Assembly: GCA_046327755.1 (NCBI GenBank)
Contig: JAXLXW010000005.1
Coordinates: 186,001 to 250,000, forward strand
DNA length: 64,000 bases
DNA from: SCN-70-22 sp046327755
Lineage (GTDB): Bacteria; Gemmatimonadota; Gemmatimonadetes; Gemmatimonadales; Gemmatimonadaceae
Reading direction: 5' to 3'
Shown: piece after piece, positions 17,055-26,441 of the stretch
Layout: each line of letters starts with the position of its first letter
Numbering within the stretch: position 1 is the stretch's first letter
Program-made: the position numbers and the translations under genes
The notes under the pieces: model-generated
Databases searched by the model: none
The model's input: only the letters and a program-made list of their open reading frames with translations
Told to the model about the DNA's origin: nothing

Positions 17055-17987
17055 TTAGGCGTCGTCGAGCGAACGGCCGAGAATGGTCTCGAGCAGGCGA
17101 TGGAGGTCGTCGGCGGAATAGAAGCGAATGGCGATGTCGCCCTTGGCGTCGCCCTCGACCGAGATGCGGACATCGGTCTGGAGGTGACGGCGCAGGAGTT
17201 CCGTCAGGCGGCGGAGTTCGGCGGAGTGACTGTCGCGAGCGCGCTCGGGCGCGGGGCGCCCCGCCTTGGGGCGTGCGTCGGCGGCGCGCGCTTCTTGGGC
17301 GATGCGTTCGGCTTCGCGAACCGAGAGGCCGCGCTCGACGATCTGCCTGGCCGTGTCGAGCATGAGGCGCTCACTGGGCATCGCGAGCAGGGCGCGGGCA
17401 TGGCCTAACGAGATCTGCCCGTCGCGCAGGAGGCGCTTGATGCCATCCGGCAGCTGCAAGACGCGGAGCAGGTTGGCGACGGTGGAGCGGTCCTTGCCGA
17501 CGGCGTCGGCGACCTGCTGCTGCGTCAGGGAGAATTCGTCGAGGAGGCGCTGGAAGCCGAGCGCTTCGTCGAGTGGATTGAGGTCGGATCGCTGGAGGTT
17601 CTCGATGAGCGCGAGCGTGAGCATCTCACGGTCATCGAGCGCCTTGACGATCGCGGGGATCTCGGACCATCCGAGGCGTGTGGCCGCGCGGAATCGACGC
17701 TCGCCGGCGACGAGTTCGAAGCCTCCGTCGGGGCGCTCTCGCACGGTGACGGGTTGGAGGAGCCCACTCGCGCGGATTGAGTTCTCGAGATCCGTCAGCT
17801 CCTCCGGCTTGAACTCGCGTCGCGGCTGGAAGGGGTTTGGGCGAATCTGCGCAACGGGAATCGATCGGAACGGTCCCTGGACTGGCGAGGCGTCTGGGGA
17901 AGCCGGAGCCCCCGCGGCCGTTGGTGAGCCGGCGGCGGCGATCAGGGCTTCGAGCCCTCGACCAAGGCGACGAGGTTTGTCCGTCAT
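17055..17987 (-). CDS. parB: Chromosome partitioning protein ParB
   Basis: A 310-residue centromere-binding CTPase. The N-terminal tail KPRRLGRGLEALI contains the LGRGL motif that stimulates ParA. The CTPase domain has IRPNPFQPR, the box LVAGERRFRAATRLGW and ENLQRSDLNPLDEA. A helix-turn-helix (LTQQQVADAVGKDRSTVANLLRVL) reads parS, and a C-terminal dimerisation domain ends the protein. ATG 17987 is preferred; ATG 18005 would add six residues. Two parS-like sites lie just upstream of parA. Confidence 0.96.
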   Translation of the reverse strand: MTDKPRRLGRGLEALIAAAGSPTAAGAPASPDASPVQGPFRSIPVAQIRPNPFQPRREFKPEELTDLENSIRASGLLQPVTVRERPDGGFELVAGERRFRAATRLGWSEIPAIVKALDDREMLTLALIENLQRSDLNPLDEALGFQRLLDEFSLTQQQVADAVGKDRSTVANLLRVLQLPDGIKRLLRDGQISLGHARALLAMPSERLMLDTARQIVERGLSVREAERIAQEARAADARPKAGRPAPERARDSHSAELRRLTELLRRHLQTDVRISVEGDAKGDIAIRFYSADDLHRLLETILGRSLDDA

Positions 17988-18048
17988 GGAGGCATCGAGG
18001 GCCATGTGGAAAACGCGAGGGGCTGATTGAGCGGTGGTCGGGTGCGTC

Positions 18049-18852
18049 CTACGGAGTGTGCTGCGTGGCCTGAGAAGAAACAAACGTTCCCATGCGCTGT
18101 ATAACCTCTTTTGCTGCGCTGAGATACGCCACAGCTCCTACGGACCCTACATCGTAGACAATGATGGGCTTGCCGAATGACGGCGCTTCGGCGAGTCGAA
18201 CGTTGCGGGGAATGACAGCGTCGAAGACCTTGGCGCCGAAGTATGCCCTGGCATCGGTCGCGACTTGCCGCGAGAGGTTGAGGCGGGCGTCGTACATCGT
18301 CAGGAGCACGCCATCTACTACGAGGTGCTCATTGAGGGCGCGCTGAACCAGCTGAATGGTGTTCAGCAGTTGGCTCAAACCCTCGAGAGCGTAGTACTCG
18401 CACTGAAGGGGGATGAGCACACCGTCGGCGGCCGCGAGCATATTGACGGTGATGAGGCCCAGCGACGGGGGGCAGTCGATCAGGATGAAGTCGTATTCGT
18501 CCCGCACCTGGTGAAGCGCGCGACGCATGGCGTGTTCGCGCTGTTCGACCTCCACGAGTTCGATTTCCGCGGCGGCGAGATCGGCGGTCGCGGGCATCAG
18601 GTCGAGTTTCTTGAACTGTACGCCAGAGAGGATCGAATCACGCGTCGGCGCCAGGGCCAGCAAGGCGTCGTAGGTCGTCCGCCGAATGGCGCTGCGATCG
18701 ATGCCGAGACCACTCGTGGCGTTTCCCTGCGGATCCGCATCTACCACGAGAGTCCGTTGCTCGGCGGCGGCGAGCGCGGCCGCCAAGTTCACGGCGGAGG
18801 TAGTCTTACCGACGCCCCCCTTCTGGTTGGCGACGGCGATGATTCTTGCCAC
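18049..18852 (-). CDS. parA: Chromosome partitioning ATPase ParA/Soj
   Basis: A 267-residue Walker-type ATPase. It opens with ARIIAVANQKGGVGKTTSAVN (deviant Walker A with the signature Lys), then VVDADPQGNATSGLG and IDCPPSLGLIT. The starts are ambiguous. GTG 18852 aligns with the usual family start, while TTG 18900 adds 16 residues and has AGGGAAGG five bases upstream. The protein forms a nucleoid-bound gradient that moves ParB-parS complexes. parB follows after 61 bp. Confidence 0.95.
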   Translation of the reverse strand: MARIIAVANQKGGVGKTTSAVNLAAALAAAEQRTLVVDADPQGNATSGLGIDRSAIRRTTYDALLALAPTRDSILSGVQFKKLDLMPATADLAAAEIELVEVEQREHAMRRALHQVRDEYDFILIDCPPSLGLITVNMLAAADGVLIPLQCEYYALEGLSQLLNTIQLVQRALNEHLVVDGVLLTMYDARLNLSRQVATDARAYFGAKVFDAVIPRNVRLAEAPSFGKPIIVYDVGSVGAVAYLSAAKEVIQRMGTFVSSQATQHTP

Positions 18853-18929
18853 GAGAGCGAGTTGCCGAGGGTTGGCGTCAGGAGGCGGTGGGGCGGGCAA
18901 TATCGCCTTCCCTCTGCCGAGGTGCCAGT

Positions 18930-18945
18930 TGTTTCACGTGAAACC
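18930..18945. promoter_or_regulatory. parS site (ParB-binding centromere), one mismatch
   Basis: TGTTTCACGTGAAACC matches the bacterial parS consensus TGTTNCACGTGAAACA at all but the last base. It lies 77 bp upstream of the GTG start of parA, so ParB could also autoregulate parAB from here. Confidence 0.88.
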
Positions 18946-19200
18946 TCGAAGGGGCCCAGACTCGCTCCATGACCGGAGTGCGGGGGGGAGAAACGCGAGG
19001 TCCGTCGGCAGTATCGGTTCTGATTCGCGTCGCGTCGGCGCCGATTCTCCGGAGACTATCGACGGCGCGAGATGCCGTCGGCCCGTTCACGTCTGTCGCA
19101 AGGACGTTTGTGCAGAGGTCGCATTCGCCGCGAAGGCGAATTCCACACCGCGTACATGTCTCTCGTGTGTCAGACCGCGAGAACGGACCCGTGCGCCCAC

Positions 19201-19216
19201 TGTTCCACGTGAAACA
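19201..19216. promoter_or_regulatory. parS site, exact consensus match
   Basis: TGTTCCACGTGAAACA equals the Bacillus-type parS consensus. It lies 255 bp from the first site in the same non-coding block. Two such sites beside parAB strongly indicate an active chromosomal ParABS locus. Confidence 0.93.
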
Positions 19217-19335
19217 CCGTGACAGACGGGCATCGCCGTTCCCGATGGTGCCATGCAACCGGCACTTACGACGACTGTCCACTGCACGTCTCCGAACGGC
19301 AGGAATGTGAGTCGCTGGCTCGCAATTGTAAGCAA

Positions 19336-19366
19336 GAAAAAGGGGCCCGCACCTCCGTGCGAGCCC
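19336..19366 (-). terminator. Rho-independent terminator of the SIMPL gene
   Basis: On the minus strand the stem GGGCTCGCAC/GTGCGGGCCC (one mismatch, four-base loop) is followed by CCTTTTTCTT. It starts 30 bp after the stop codon of the SIMPL gene. Confidence 0.82.
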
Positions 19367-19395
19367 TCGCCGCTGCAGGCAGGTCGTGCGCTCCC

Positions 19396-20157
19396 CTACT
19401 GCTTCCCGCTAACGAAGAGCCAGCGCGTCGTGACGACTACCGTCACCTTCTGCTCTCCAACCACCACCGGGGTCTCGGGTGCAGCGTCGGCCATGGCGCG
19501 GTAAGCCGCACCTGTGACCATCACTTCCTGAAGGCCGGGACGCGGGAAGCCAGCATCGTTCACTGAGATCTCGATCGGGGCACCGATGGAACCGCCTGCC
19601 GCCCGCGCCATCACCTCGGCGTCGGCCTTGGCACGCGCGACCGCGTTCTCCAATGCTGTACGCCGGATACTCTCGTACTTCGTCGAGTAGTAGCGAAGTC
19701 CGCCGACAGCGTTAGCGCCCGCACCCAGCGCGGCATCGATGAGCGTCCCTACCTGCTCGAGCTTTCGCACGTCCACGACGACGCTGTTTCGAGCGATGTA
19801 TCCCAGGATCTTCCGCTGTCCGTTGTTCTCGTACTTCTCATTCGGCGACACCGAGTAGCCGCTTGTCGTGATCTGCTCTGCGAGCACTCCCTGCGACCTG
19901 AGCGCCGCGATCACCGCTGTTTGCGTGCGGGCATTCTCGACACCAGCGCTGGCGGCGTTAGGCGATCTCGTTTCCACGGAGAAGTAGATCACCCCCCTAT
20001 CTGGTATAACAGTCGCCTCGCCCATTCCGGTGGCGATGATTTGAGAAGGAGAAGTCAGCGCCGCCTGCGATGCAGCGATGCCGGGTGTCAGGGCGAGCAT
20101 CCCTGCGAGGAGTGGCGCGAGAAGCACGTTGACTTCCGGAGATGCGTGATTGCTCAT
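19396..20157 (-). CDS. SIMPL-domain (DUF541) secreted protein
   Basis: A 253-residue exported protein with a signal peptide (NVLLAPLLAGMLALTPGIAASQA). The SIMPL domain follows: IIATGMGEATVIPDRGVIYFSVETRS, then TTSGYSVSPNEKYENNG, GYIARNSVVVDV and ALENAVARAKADAEVMARAAG. Relatives (YggE-like) reside in the periplasm or outer membrane and have been linked to oxidative-stress tolerance, but no activity is established. ATG 20157 is chosen over ATG 20169 because GGAG lies six bases before it. A TATAGT -10-like hexamer lies just upstream. It has its own terminator, so it is a single-gene unit. Confidence 0.88.
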   Translation of the reverse strand: MSNHASPEVNVLLAPLLAGMLALTPGIAASQAALTSPSQIIATGMGEATVIPDRGVIYFSVETRSPNAASAGVENARTQTAVIAALRSQGVLAEQITTSGYSVSPNEKYENNGQRKILGYIARNSVVVDVRKLEQVGTLIDAALGAGANAVGGLRYYSTKYESIRRTALENAVARAKADAEVMARAAGGSIGAPIEISVNDAGFPRPGLQEVMVTGAAYRAMADAAPETPVVVGEQKVTVVVTTRWLFVSGKQ

Positions 20158-20417
20158 TTTAGTCTCCATGTGATACTATATCGACCGAACGACAGCCGCA
20201 GCACGGCGGTCGAGGGTCGGTGAGAAACGCAGCATTGGCACCGCAGTATGTATCGCGGCGTGTGTGGAGGCCCAAATCGCCGAGCCCAGGACAGGCGCGA
20301 CGGGCGTCGAACATCCGTGCCTCCCATGGTACGCCCGGAAGGGGCGTTCGGTCCGCGCGCGGTCAGTCGACGCAGCGCACTGCCCCGCTCTCTCGTCTGG
20401 GGCCTACGACCTGCGTG

Positions 20418-22556
20418 CTATCGCGCGGCGCCTGCCGCCGGTCGGGGGAGTTGCAGCGGAAGCGCGGACTGCCAGTCGGCAGCTAGTGAGTCGGAAGAGA
20501 GGAGCTCCAGGCGCAACGGAGCACCTGCCTCGCTCGACTCGGGGCGGAGAAGATAGATGGGGCGACCGGGATGCTCGCGCAGCAGAACGGTGTCGCGCGC
20601 ATGGAGGTCTCGCACGAAGAGGTTGCTCCCGTGCGGTTGGGCCAGCGTTGCCGTGGCGAGCGTGAAGCCGGCGCGATCCTCGAGGACGCGCCTTGCACAC
20701 CGCTGTGCGTAGTTGCTCCCGGGGAGCGAACGCAGGGTGCGATCGGGCGTCAACGTCCCCTTCTCCAGTCGAGCCGAGTCGCCGGTGAGCGATTGCAGCT
20801 GTCGAAGCGCTGCCGTGTCGCGAATCCCCGCACGCTCCAGTCGCTCGATGGCGCCGTCGAGTGCGCACGCGTCGACCGCGCGGTAGATCGACTCCGTCTC
20901 GGTGCGCGGGATGCCGAGCGCCCACATGCGGGCGATCAGCTGCGAACCCCACGCTTCGCGCACGACGACGATGGCATTCCGTACGCCGCGCGCCTGTGCG
21001 AGCGAGTCGTAGTCGATGCGCATGGGGAGATAGCCCGTGCGATACTCGAGGGCTCGGTACGGAATGCTCATGAACAGCGCGATGAGCGTCGCGACGGCAA
21101 GGCCGAATCCCACGGCGCGGTGCAGGAGCTCTCGCCCCGGCAACCGTTCGCGCAGCACCGAGGGGAGACGCGCGCTCCACAAGACGAGCGCCGGCACAAG
21201 CACCAGGAAGTAGCGCGGGCCGAGGTAGATGCCGTCTCCCCAGTACGCGAAGTACAGGACGACGATGGTGGCGAAGGTCGCGAGGAAGTAGCGATCGAAT
21301 CGTTCGAGACGAGGTATCGCGAGCATCGCCGCGATGGGGACGACCAACGATGGAATCGGAAGTTCGAAGAGCGCCGACTGCAGCCGCAGGAAGTAGAGGT
21401 TGATGAGTTCGAGGCCGCGCACCGGCGTGTGTGGTGCCCCCCACGGAGAGGCGTGGAAGCCTACGCCATGGTTCTTTCCCCAGAGCATCTCCATCGGGAA
21501 GGTGAGCGCGTGCCCTGTGACCTGTGCGTTGTACCAGAGCACGCCCCCGAGAGGGGCGGCGATGGCAGCACCGGCCGCGATGAGTTCCGAGACGCGTGAT
21601 GGCTGCCGCGCCGCGCGCCAGAGCATCCAGAGGCCCGCGGGCACGGCGAACGCGATCGCATCCATCGGGCGGATCGCGGCGGGGAGACCGAGCATGAAGC
21701 CGGCGAGTGCGGCCCATCCGGGGTGTGGGCGGTCATCCTCGGTCTGTCTCGCGAGTGCATACATCGCCACGAGCAGCGCCGTCATCACTGGGACGTGGTT
21801 CATGAACGAACCGGCGAGGAAGGCGACGAACGGGGAGAAGGCGAAGAGCAGCGTTGCCGCGAGCGCCACGCCGGGGCGCGGTTCGATGCGCCGACTCAAA
21901 CCCCAGAACGCAATGGCGGAGATAGCCGCGAGCAAGGGATGGACCGCCCAGGGGATCCCGGCGGCGACGCCGGGGGCGAGGACGAGTGGGCCACCCGGGG
22001 GAAAGTGCGTGAAGTACTTCCCTCCGAAGTCGATCACGTGGAGGGCGCTGGTGAACTCCGGGTAGCGCGGTGGCTCGAGCCAGAGTTTCCCCTGCAGGAA
22101 GATCCTGGCGTTGAATACGGCGTCGATCTCATCGATGAGGAGCGGACGGCCGGCGAGGACCCAGCGTGCGACGGCGAGGTACACGGCGAGCGAAGCGCCG
22201 AAGAGCACACTCCCTGTGCGGAGCGGGCGCGCGTGTGCAGTTCGGATCAGACCGTCGAAGAGCCCAGGGCGCCAAAGTGCGGTTCGCCGCGAGAGGATGG
22301 CGAGGACGGCGGCACACCCCACGACGATGAGCGAGCCGTTGAGCCACTCGCTCGCGACCTGATGGTAGTTCTCGAACTGGTGCCCCCCGGCGATCCAGTT
22401 GGCGAACGGGAAGAAGCCGAGCCCCGCCATGAGAAGCGCCGCCCCCCGCATGCCAGCAATCGCGAGTTTGTGCGATGCGCGTTCGTCTCGGTCCGGGGTG
22501 CGGTTGACCGTGGGCATCGCGGGCGCGTCGGGCGTTGCGAGGGCGGAAACTGGCAT
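20418..22556 (-). CDS. Large membrane glycosyltransferase (GT-C, PMT/ArnT-like)
   Basis: A 712-residue protein with about ten or more hydrophobic segments and a C-terminal soluble part of about 170 residues. The first periplasmic loop has LLIDEIDAVFNARIFLQGKLW, where the acidic pair is the expected catalytic site of GT-C enzymes that use polyprenyl-phosphate sugars. ThFPPGGPLVLAPG and IRPMDAIAF are also typical of this fold. The donor and acceptor cannot be told; envelope polysaccharide or protein glycosylation is likely. It follows mnmG by 36 bp on the same strand. Confidence 0.82.
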   Translation of the reverse strand: MPVSALATPDAPAMPTVNRTPDRDERASHKLAIAGMRGAALLMAGLGFFPFANWIAGGHQFENYHQVASEWLNGSLIVVGCAAVLAILSRRTALWRPGLFDGLIRTAHARPLRTGSVLFGASLAVYLAVARWVLAGRPLLIDEIDAVFNARIFLQGKLWLEPPRYPEFTSALHVIDFGGKYFTHFPPGGPLVLAPGVAAGIPWAVHPLLAAISAIAFWGLSRRIEPRPGVALAATLLFAFSPFVAFLAGSFMNHVPVMTALLVAMYALARQTEDDRPHPGWAALAGFMLGLPAAIRPMDAIAFAVPAGLWMLWRAARQPSRVSELIAAGAAIAAPLGGVLWYNAQVTGHALTFPMEMLWGKNHGVGFHASPWGAPHTPVRGLELINLYFLRLQSALFELPIPSLVVPIAAMLAIPRLERFDRYFLATFATIVVLYFAYWGDGIYLGPRYFLVLVPALVLWSARLPSVLRERLPGRELLHRAVGFGLAVATLIALFMSIPYRALEYRTGYLPMRIDYDSLAQARGVRNAIVVVREAWGSQLIARMWALGIPRTETESIYRAVDACALDGAIERLERAGIRDTAALRQLQSLTGDSARLEKGTLTPDRTLRSLPGSNYAQRCARRVLEDRAGFTLATATLAQPHGSNLFVRDLHARDTVLLREHPGRPIYLLRPESSEAGAPLRLELLSSDSLAADWQSALPLQLPRPAAGAAR

Positions 22557-22592
22557 GGAGTTGGGGCGCGACCCACCGAGGGGCAGGCCTCC

Positions 22593-24530
22593 TCAGGACG
22601 CCGCGTTCCCCTTGCTCGCAACGCGGCGATGGCGCTCGACTTCGAGGACGAGATTCTGCAGGTCGTTGGGCGAGACGCCAGGAATGCTCGCTGCCTGTGC
22701 GAGGGAGCGCGGACGCTGGTGGGCGAACTTCTGCCGCGCCTCGAACGAGACAGACTGCATCGACTCGTAAGGCAGGTCGGTCTCGAGGGCGAAGTGTCCC
22801 ATGCGCCGGAGCTTGTCGGCCTGCACGCGCTCCCGCTCGAAGTAGCCGGCGTACTTGATCTCGAGCTCGGTGGTGATGACGGCATCGAGCGCGATGTCGT
22901 TGCCGACGCCGGTGAGCGCGAACAGCTCGCGGAGCTGCACCTCCTGCCGGCGGGCGAGCTCGAGCACCTTCTGCGAGTGCGGGATGGGGGTGCTCCCCAG
23001 GAGCGCGAGGCGCTCGTTCACCTGCTCCGGGCGAATGCTGGTCTCCGCCGCCAGGCGCATGGCGCGGTCCTCGTCCTCCAGGCGCCGGGCGACGGTCGCA
23101 GCCTCCTCCTTATTGTAGAGCGCACGCTCGATAGCCACGGGTGCGAGGCGGCGCAGGGCATTGTCCTGTCGCACCGTGAGGCGAAACTCCGAGCGCGACG
23201 TGAAGAGCCGGTACGGTTCGTCGACGCCGCGGTGGACGAGGTCGTCGACGAGGACGCCGATGTAGGACGTTTCGCGTCCGAGGTGGAATGGCGCGCGACC
23301 CAGCGCCGCGGTCGCGGCGTTGAGGCCGGCAACCACCCCCTGCCCCGCAGCCTCTTCGTACCCTGTCGTCCCGTTGACCTGACCGGCGAAATAGAGGCCG
23401 GCGACCGCCTTCACCTGCAGCGTCTGGTCGAGCTGGGTCGGCGGGAAGTAGTCATACTCGATGGCGTAACCGGCGCGGGTCATCCGGACGTGCTCGAGCC
23501 CCGGGATGGTGCGCAGCACCTCGAGTTGCACGGCAGCCGGGAGCGAGGTCGACATCCCGTTCACGTAGAGCTCGGTGGTGTCGAGCCCCTCGGGTTCGAG
23601 GAAGACCTGGTGTCGCTCGGCGGTCGGAAACTTGACGATCTTGTCCTCGACGGACGGGCAGTAGCGAGGGCCACGCGAGGCGATGGCGCCACCGTACATC
23701 GCCGACTTCCCGATATTCTCCTCGATGATGCGCTTTCCCGGCTCGCCCAGGTGGGTAATCCAGCACTCCATCTGGTCCGGATGTCTAGTGCCGCTTTGGT
23801 GCCGTCGTGGAGTCGTCCAGAAGTGAGACCATGAGTAGTCGAACTGGTCGACTTCGCTGGCCTGGCGTTCGAGCGAATCAAAGCGGACGCTGCGCCCGTC
23901 GATGCGTGGGGGAGTCCCCGTCTTGAAGCGCGCCACCTCGAGTCCGCAGCGATCGAGCTGTTCGGCGAGGTGAAGGGCGGCCCCTTCGCCCGCGCGCCCG
24001 CCGGCGATCCTTGTCTCGGTGCCGATGTGGATGCGGCCGCGGAGGAAGGTGCCGGCGGTGATCACCACTGCCTTGGCGCCGAACCGCCGTCCCTCCAGCG
24101 TCTCGACGCCGTGGACCGTTCGCCCGTCGTGATCCAGCAGGAGGCGGGCGACCGTTCCCTGAATCGTGTGGAGCGAGGGGTGTTGTTCGAGGAGGGTGCG
24201 GACCGCTCGGCGATAGAGCCCGCGATCGCACTGCGCGCGCGGTGCCCAGACAGCGGCCCCCTTTCCGCGATTGAGCATCCGGAACTGGAGCATCGCGAGG
24301 TCGGTGGCGCGGGCCATGATGCCGCCCAGCGCGTCGACCTCGCGCACAACCGTTCCCTTGGCGACCCCGCCGATGGCCGGATTGCACGACATCTGGCCGA
24401 TCGTCTCGAGTGCGCTCGTGACGAGGGCAACGCTCGCGCCGGCGCGGGCGGCGGCGACGGCCGCTTCGGTGCCGGCGTGACCGGCCCCGACGACGATGAC
24501 ATCGAAGTCGTGCTCGTTGACAGGGCTCAT
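22593..24530 (-). CDS. mnmG: tRNA uridine-5-carboxymethylaminomethyl modification enzyme MnmG (GidA)
   Basis: A 645-residue FAD enzyme which, with MnmE, installs the cmnm5 group on wobble U34 of tRNAs. The FAD-binding motif DVIVVGAGHAGTEAAVAAARAG is at residues 8-29. Other signatures are QMSCNPAIGGVAKG, TAGTFLRGRIHIG, RFKTGTPPR, FAGQVNGTTGYEEAAGQG and the C-terminal IKYAGYFERE. Length is normal (E. coli 629). ATG 24530 gives MSPVNEHDFDVIVV. mnmE is not in the window, and rsmG, often its neighbour, is also absent from this cluster. Confidence 0.97.
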   Translation of the reverse strand: MSPVNEHDFDVIVVGAGHAGTEAAVAAARAGASVALVTSALETIGQMSCNPAIGGVAKGTVVREVDALGGIMARATDLAMLQFRMLNRGKGAAVWAPRAQCDRGLYRRAVRTLLEQHPSLHTIQGTVARLLLDHDGRTVHGVETLEGRRFGAKAVVITAGTFLRGRIHIGTETRIAGGRAGEGAALHLAEQLDRCGLEVARFKTGTPPRIDGRSVRFDSLERQASEVDQFDYSWSHFWTTPRRHQSGTRHPDQMECWITHLGEPGKRIIEENIGKSAMYGGAIASRGPRYCPSVEDKIVKFPTAERHQVFLEPEGLDTTELYVNGMSTSLPAAVQLEVLRTIPGLEHVRMTRAGYAIEYDYFPPTQLDQTLQVKAVAGLYFAGQVNGTTGYEEAAGQGVVAGLNAATAALGRAPFHLGRETSYIGVLVDDLVHRGVDEPYRLFTSRSEFRLTVRQDNALRRLAPVAIERALYNKEEAATVARRLEDEDRAMRLAAETSIRPEQVNERLALLGSTPIPHSQKVLELARRQEVQLRELFALTGVGNDIALDAVITTELEIKYAGYFERERVQADKLRRMGHFALETDLPYESMQSVSFEARQKFAHQRPRSLAQAASIPGVSPNDLQNLVLEVERHRRVASKGNAAS

Positions 24531-24697
24531 CTTGGACAAGCTACCGGGCGTCTCGCGAATGGTCGACGGTTTGCGGGCAGCGCCGAGCAACGGCCGGCGG
24601 GCGACCGCTGGTGCGAATCGTTCCGATCCATAGTCCCGCTTACTCCCGCGCGAGCGGCGCGTTAGCCTGCGCCGCTGACCTCCACGAGACTCGACTC

Positions 24698-24991
24698 ATG
24701 CCACTCTTTCTTCCCGCCGGACATCCGGCCCTGGTGATTCGCAAGGAAGCGTTCGAACGCAGCGGGATCTCGCGGGCTGCCATCGATGAACGCCTGGGGC
24801 TCACCGTCGACGAATTCCGCGTGGAAGGGGAGCTGGTGTGCGTGGGCCCCATTCCGGAGGATGACGCGATGCAGGATCTCATCGCCGACCTCGAGGAGGC
24901 GGGACTCGCCTACTTCGAGGACTTCTTCGAACTCACCGGCAACTGGCCCGACTGGCTGGGCGTGCACGTCATGTCACGTCGCTTGGCGTAG
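24698..24991 (+). CDS. Small acidic protein, unknown
   Basis: A 97-residue soluble protein, rich in Glu/Asp and Leu, with no Cys. It starts MPLFLPAGHPALVIRKEAFE and ends FFELTGNWPDWLGVHVMSRR. Its codon use and Shine-Dalgarno-poor start match the neighbours. The gene is divergent from mnmG (167-bp gap). I know no characterised relative. Confidence 0.65.
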   Translation: MPLFLPAGHPALVIRKEAFERSGISRAAIDERLGLTVDEFRVEGELVCVGPIPEDDAMQDLIADLEEAGLAYFEDFFELTGNWPDWLGVHVMSRRLA

Positions 24992-25035
24992 GGCTGCCAC
25001 GCGGCGGCGGGGGCGCGACCGACGTGCGCGGACGC

Positions 25036-25308
25036 CTAACGCTGCCCGGAGTAGTGGCGCTCGGGAGTGGGCTCGGAGAGCGGGCCGCGTCTCAGGAGCC
25101 CGTGCCAGCCACACTCGATGCACCAGCTCTTGCGGAACCACCGAAGGACGTGGTCGTACAGGAGCGACTCGACGCGGAGCGTCGGGTGGTCGCAGTTGGG
25201 GCAGCGATCTCCCGGCGGGAGGATGACGAGGAACGCGACCGTCGCCACGAGCAAGCGGAGGATCATGAGTCCTCCGAAGAAGGCGATGAAGAGCGCGGCG
25301 TCACTCAC
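25036..25308 (-). CDS. Small membrane protein with zinc ribbon
   Basis: A 90-residue protein with one N-terminal transmembrane stretch (about residues 5-30, ending VAFLVILPPG) followed by a treble-clef-type CPNC...CIEC pair spaced by about 28 residues, which should bind zinc on the cytosolic or periplasmic face. It ends with a basic tail. GTG 25308 is the start; the TAG stop falls inside a CGTTAGGC motif. No function is known. Confidence 0.65.
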   Translation of the reverse strand: MSDAALFIAFFGGLMILRLLVATVAFLVILPPGDRCPNCDHPTLRVESLLYDHVLRWFRKSWCIECGWHGLLRRGPLSEPTPERHYSGQR

Positions 25309-25382
25309 AGGCGCAGAAGACGAGAGGACTGGTGGACGAGAAGTCGAGGGATGTCGGCGCTGATGCCGGAGGTGCTGCTATC

Positions 25383-26441
25383 CTAACGCTCCGATGACGG
25401 GGGCTCCATAGCGGGGGCTCGACGCGACTGCTCCGGACGTGCAGCGAGCTGGGCGCTGGCGAAGTCGGCGATGCGGCGCTCCATGTAGTACGACGTGCGC
25501 GCCGGGTGGCGGCCCTCAACGAAGCCCACGTGTCCGCCGTGTGCGGGGAATTCGAGGTGGAGCGAGGGGTTCTGCTGGGCGATGCGCTCGACCTCGTGCA
25601 GGATCTCGGGCGGGTGAAAGGGGTCGTCGCGTGCGCTGAGCAGGAGCGTCGGGACGCGGACGGCGTGCAGGTACCGGATCGACGACGAGCGGTAGTAGTA
25701 ATCGGCGGCGTCTTCGAACCCGTGGACGACCGATGTGAAGGCGTCGTCGAAGGCCCAGAGCGAGTTGGCGGCCGCGACGCGTGCCGGGTCGGCGATGCCG
25801 GGGTGCTGCCGGATCTTCTCGAGGGCCTTGGCCTTGAGCGTCTTGAGGAAGTTCCAGGCGTAGACGCGGGCGAAGCCGCTGTCGATGTGGGCGCAGGAGC
25901 GCGCGAGGTCGAACGGGGTGGAGACGGCGACGGCGGCGGCGACGTGGGGTGCGATTGTCGCCCCTCGTTCGCCCAGCCACTTGAGCAGGACGTTGGCGCC
26001 TAACGAAACGCCAGCCAGCACGAGCGGGGCACGCGGGCGCTCGTCGAGCAGCCGCTCGATGGTGAACTGCAGGTCGGTCGTCTCACCGGAATGGTAGGAG
26101 CGCGCGGCCCGATTGGGCTCGCCGTTGCAGGAGCGAAAGAGCAGGAGGTTGGCCTGCCACCCGTGCCGTTGCGCCTCACGGAGCGTGCCGGCGGCGTAGT
26201 GGGACCGAAGCGTCCCCTCCAGCCCGTGGAGGAGGAGGAAGGTGGGCGCGTCGTCGGGTGCCGTCGTGCGCACGACATCGACGATGTCGCCGTCGGGGGT
26301 GTCCCAGCGCTCGACGCGGGCCTCGAGGGGCGGCCGGGATCGAAAGAACTTCCCCCACATGGTGCTGACATGCGGGTTGGAGAGCCACCACGCCGGGTGA
26401 TAGCTGCTGTGGAGCGCGTTTGGGAGAGACGGTTCAGTCAC
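25383..26441 (-). CDS. Alpha/beta hydrolase, YheT/ABHD1-3 family
   Basis: A 352-residue serine hydrolase. The opening SSYHPAWWLSNPHVSTMWGKFFR is typical of YheT-like esterases. It then has LLHGLEGTLRSHYAAG (oxyanion hole), the nucleophile elbow AGVSLGANVLL, the acid in LLSARDDPFHP and the catalytic His in AHGGHVGF. Substrates are likely to be acyl esters of lipids. GTG 26441 is used because everything upstream in frame lacks similarity and overlaps the divergent ArsC-like gene. Confidence 0.88.
   Translation of the reverse strand: MTEPSLPNALHSSYHPAWWLSNPHVSTMWGKFFRSRPPLEARVERWDTPDGDIVDVVRTTAPDDAPTFLLLHGLEGTLRSHYAAGTLREAQRHGWQANLLLFRSCNGEPNRAARSYHSGETTDLQFTIERLLDERPRAPLVLAGVSLGANVLLKWLGERGATIAPHVAAAVAVSTPFDLARSCAHIDSGFARVYAWNFLKTLKAKALEKIRQHPGIADPARVAAANSLWAFDDAFTSVVHGFEDAADYYYRSSSIRYLHAVRVPTLLLSARDDPFHPPEILHEVERIAQQNPSLHLEFPAHGGHVGFVEGRHPARTSYYMERRIADFASAQLAARPEQSRRAPAMEPPSSER

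Larger units (their letters stand above)
18853..19335. other. parS-containing intergenic region
   Basis: This stretch of almost 500 bp between parA and the SIMPL gene shows no convincing gene. The short frames in it reflect GC content and the parS palindromes. It holds two parS sites (listed separately). I saw no clear DnaA-box cluster or AT-rich unwinding element, so the replication origin itself is probably not here. Promoters for parA are expected on the minus strand. Confidence 0.6.

Noticed and set aside
18853..19335. Replication origin
   Set aside because: parS sites are present, but I saw no DnaA-box cluster or AT-rich element, and no dnaA/dnaN gene in the window.
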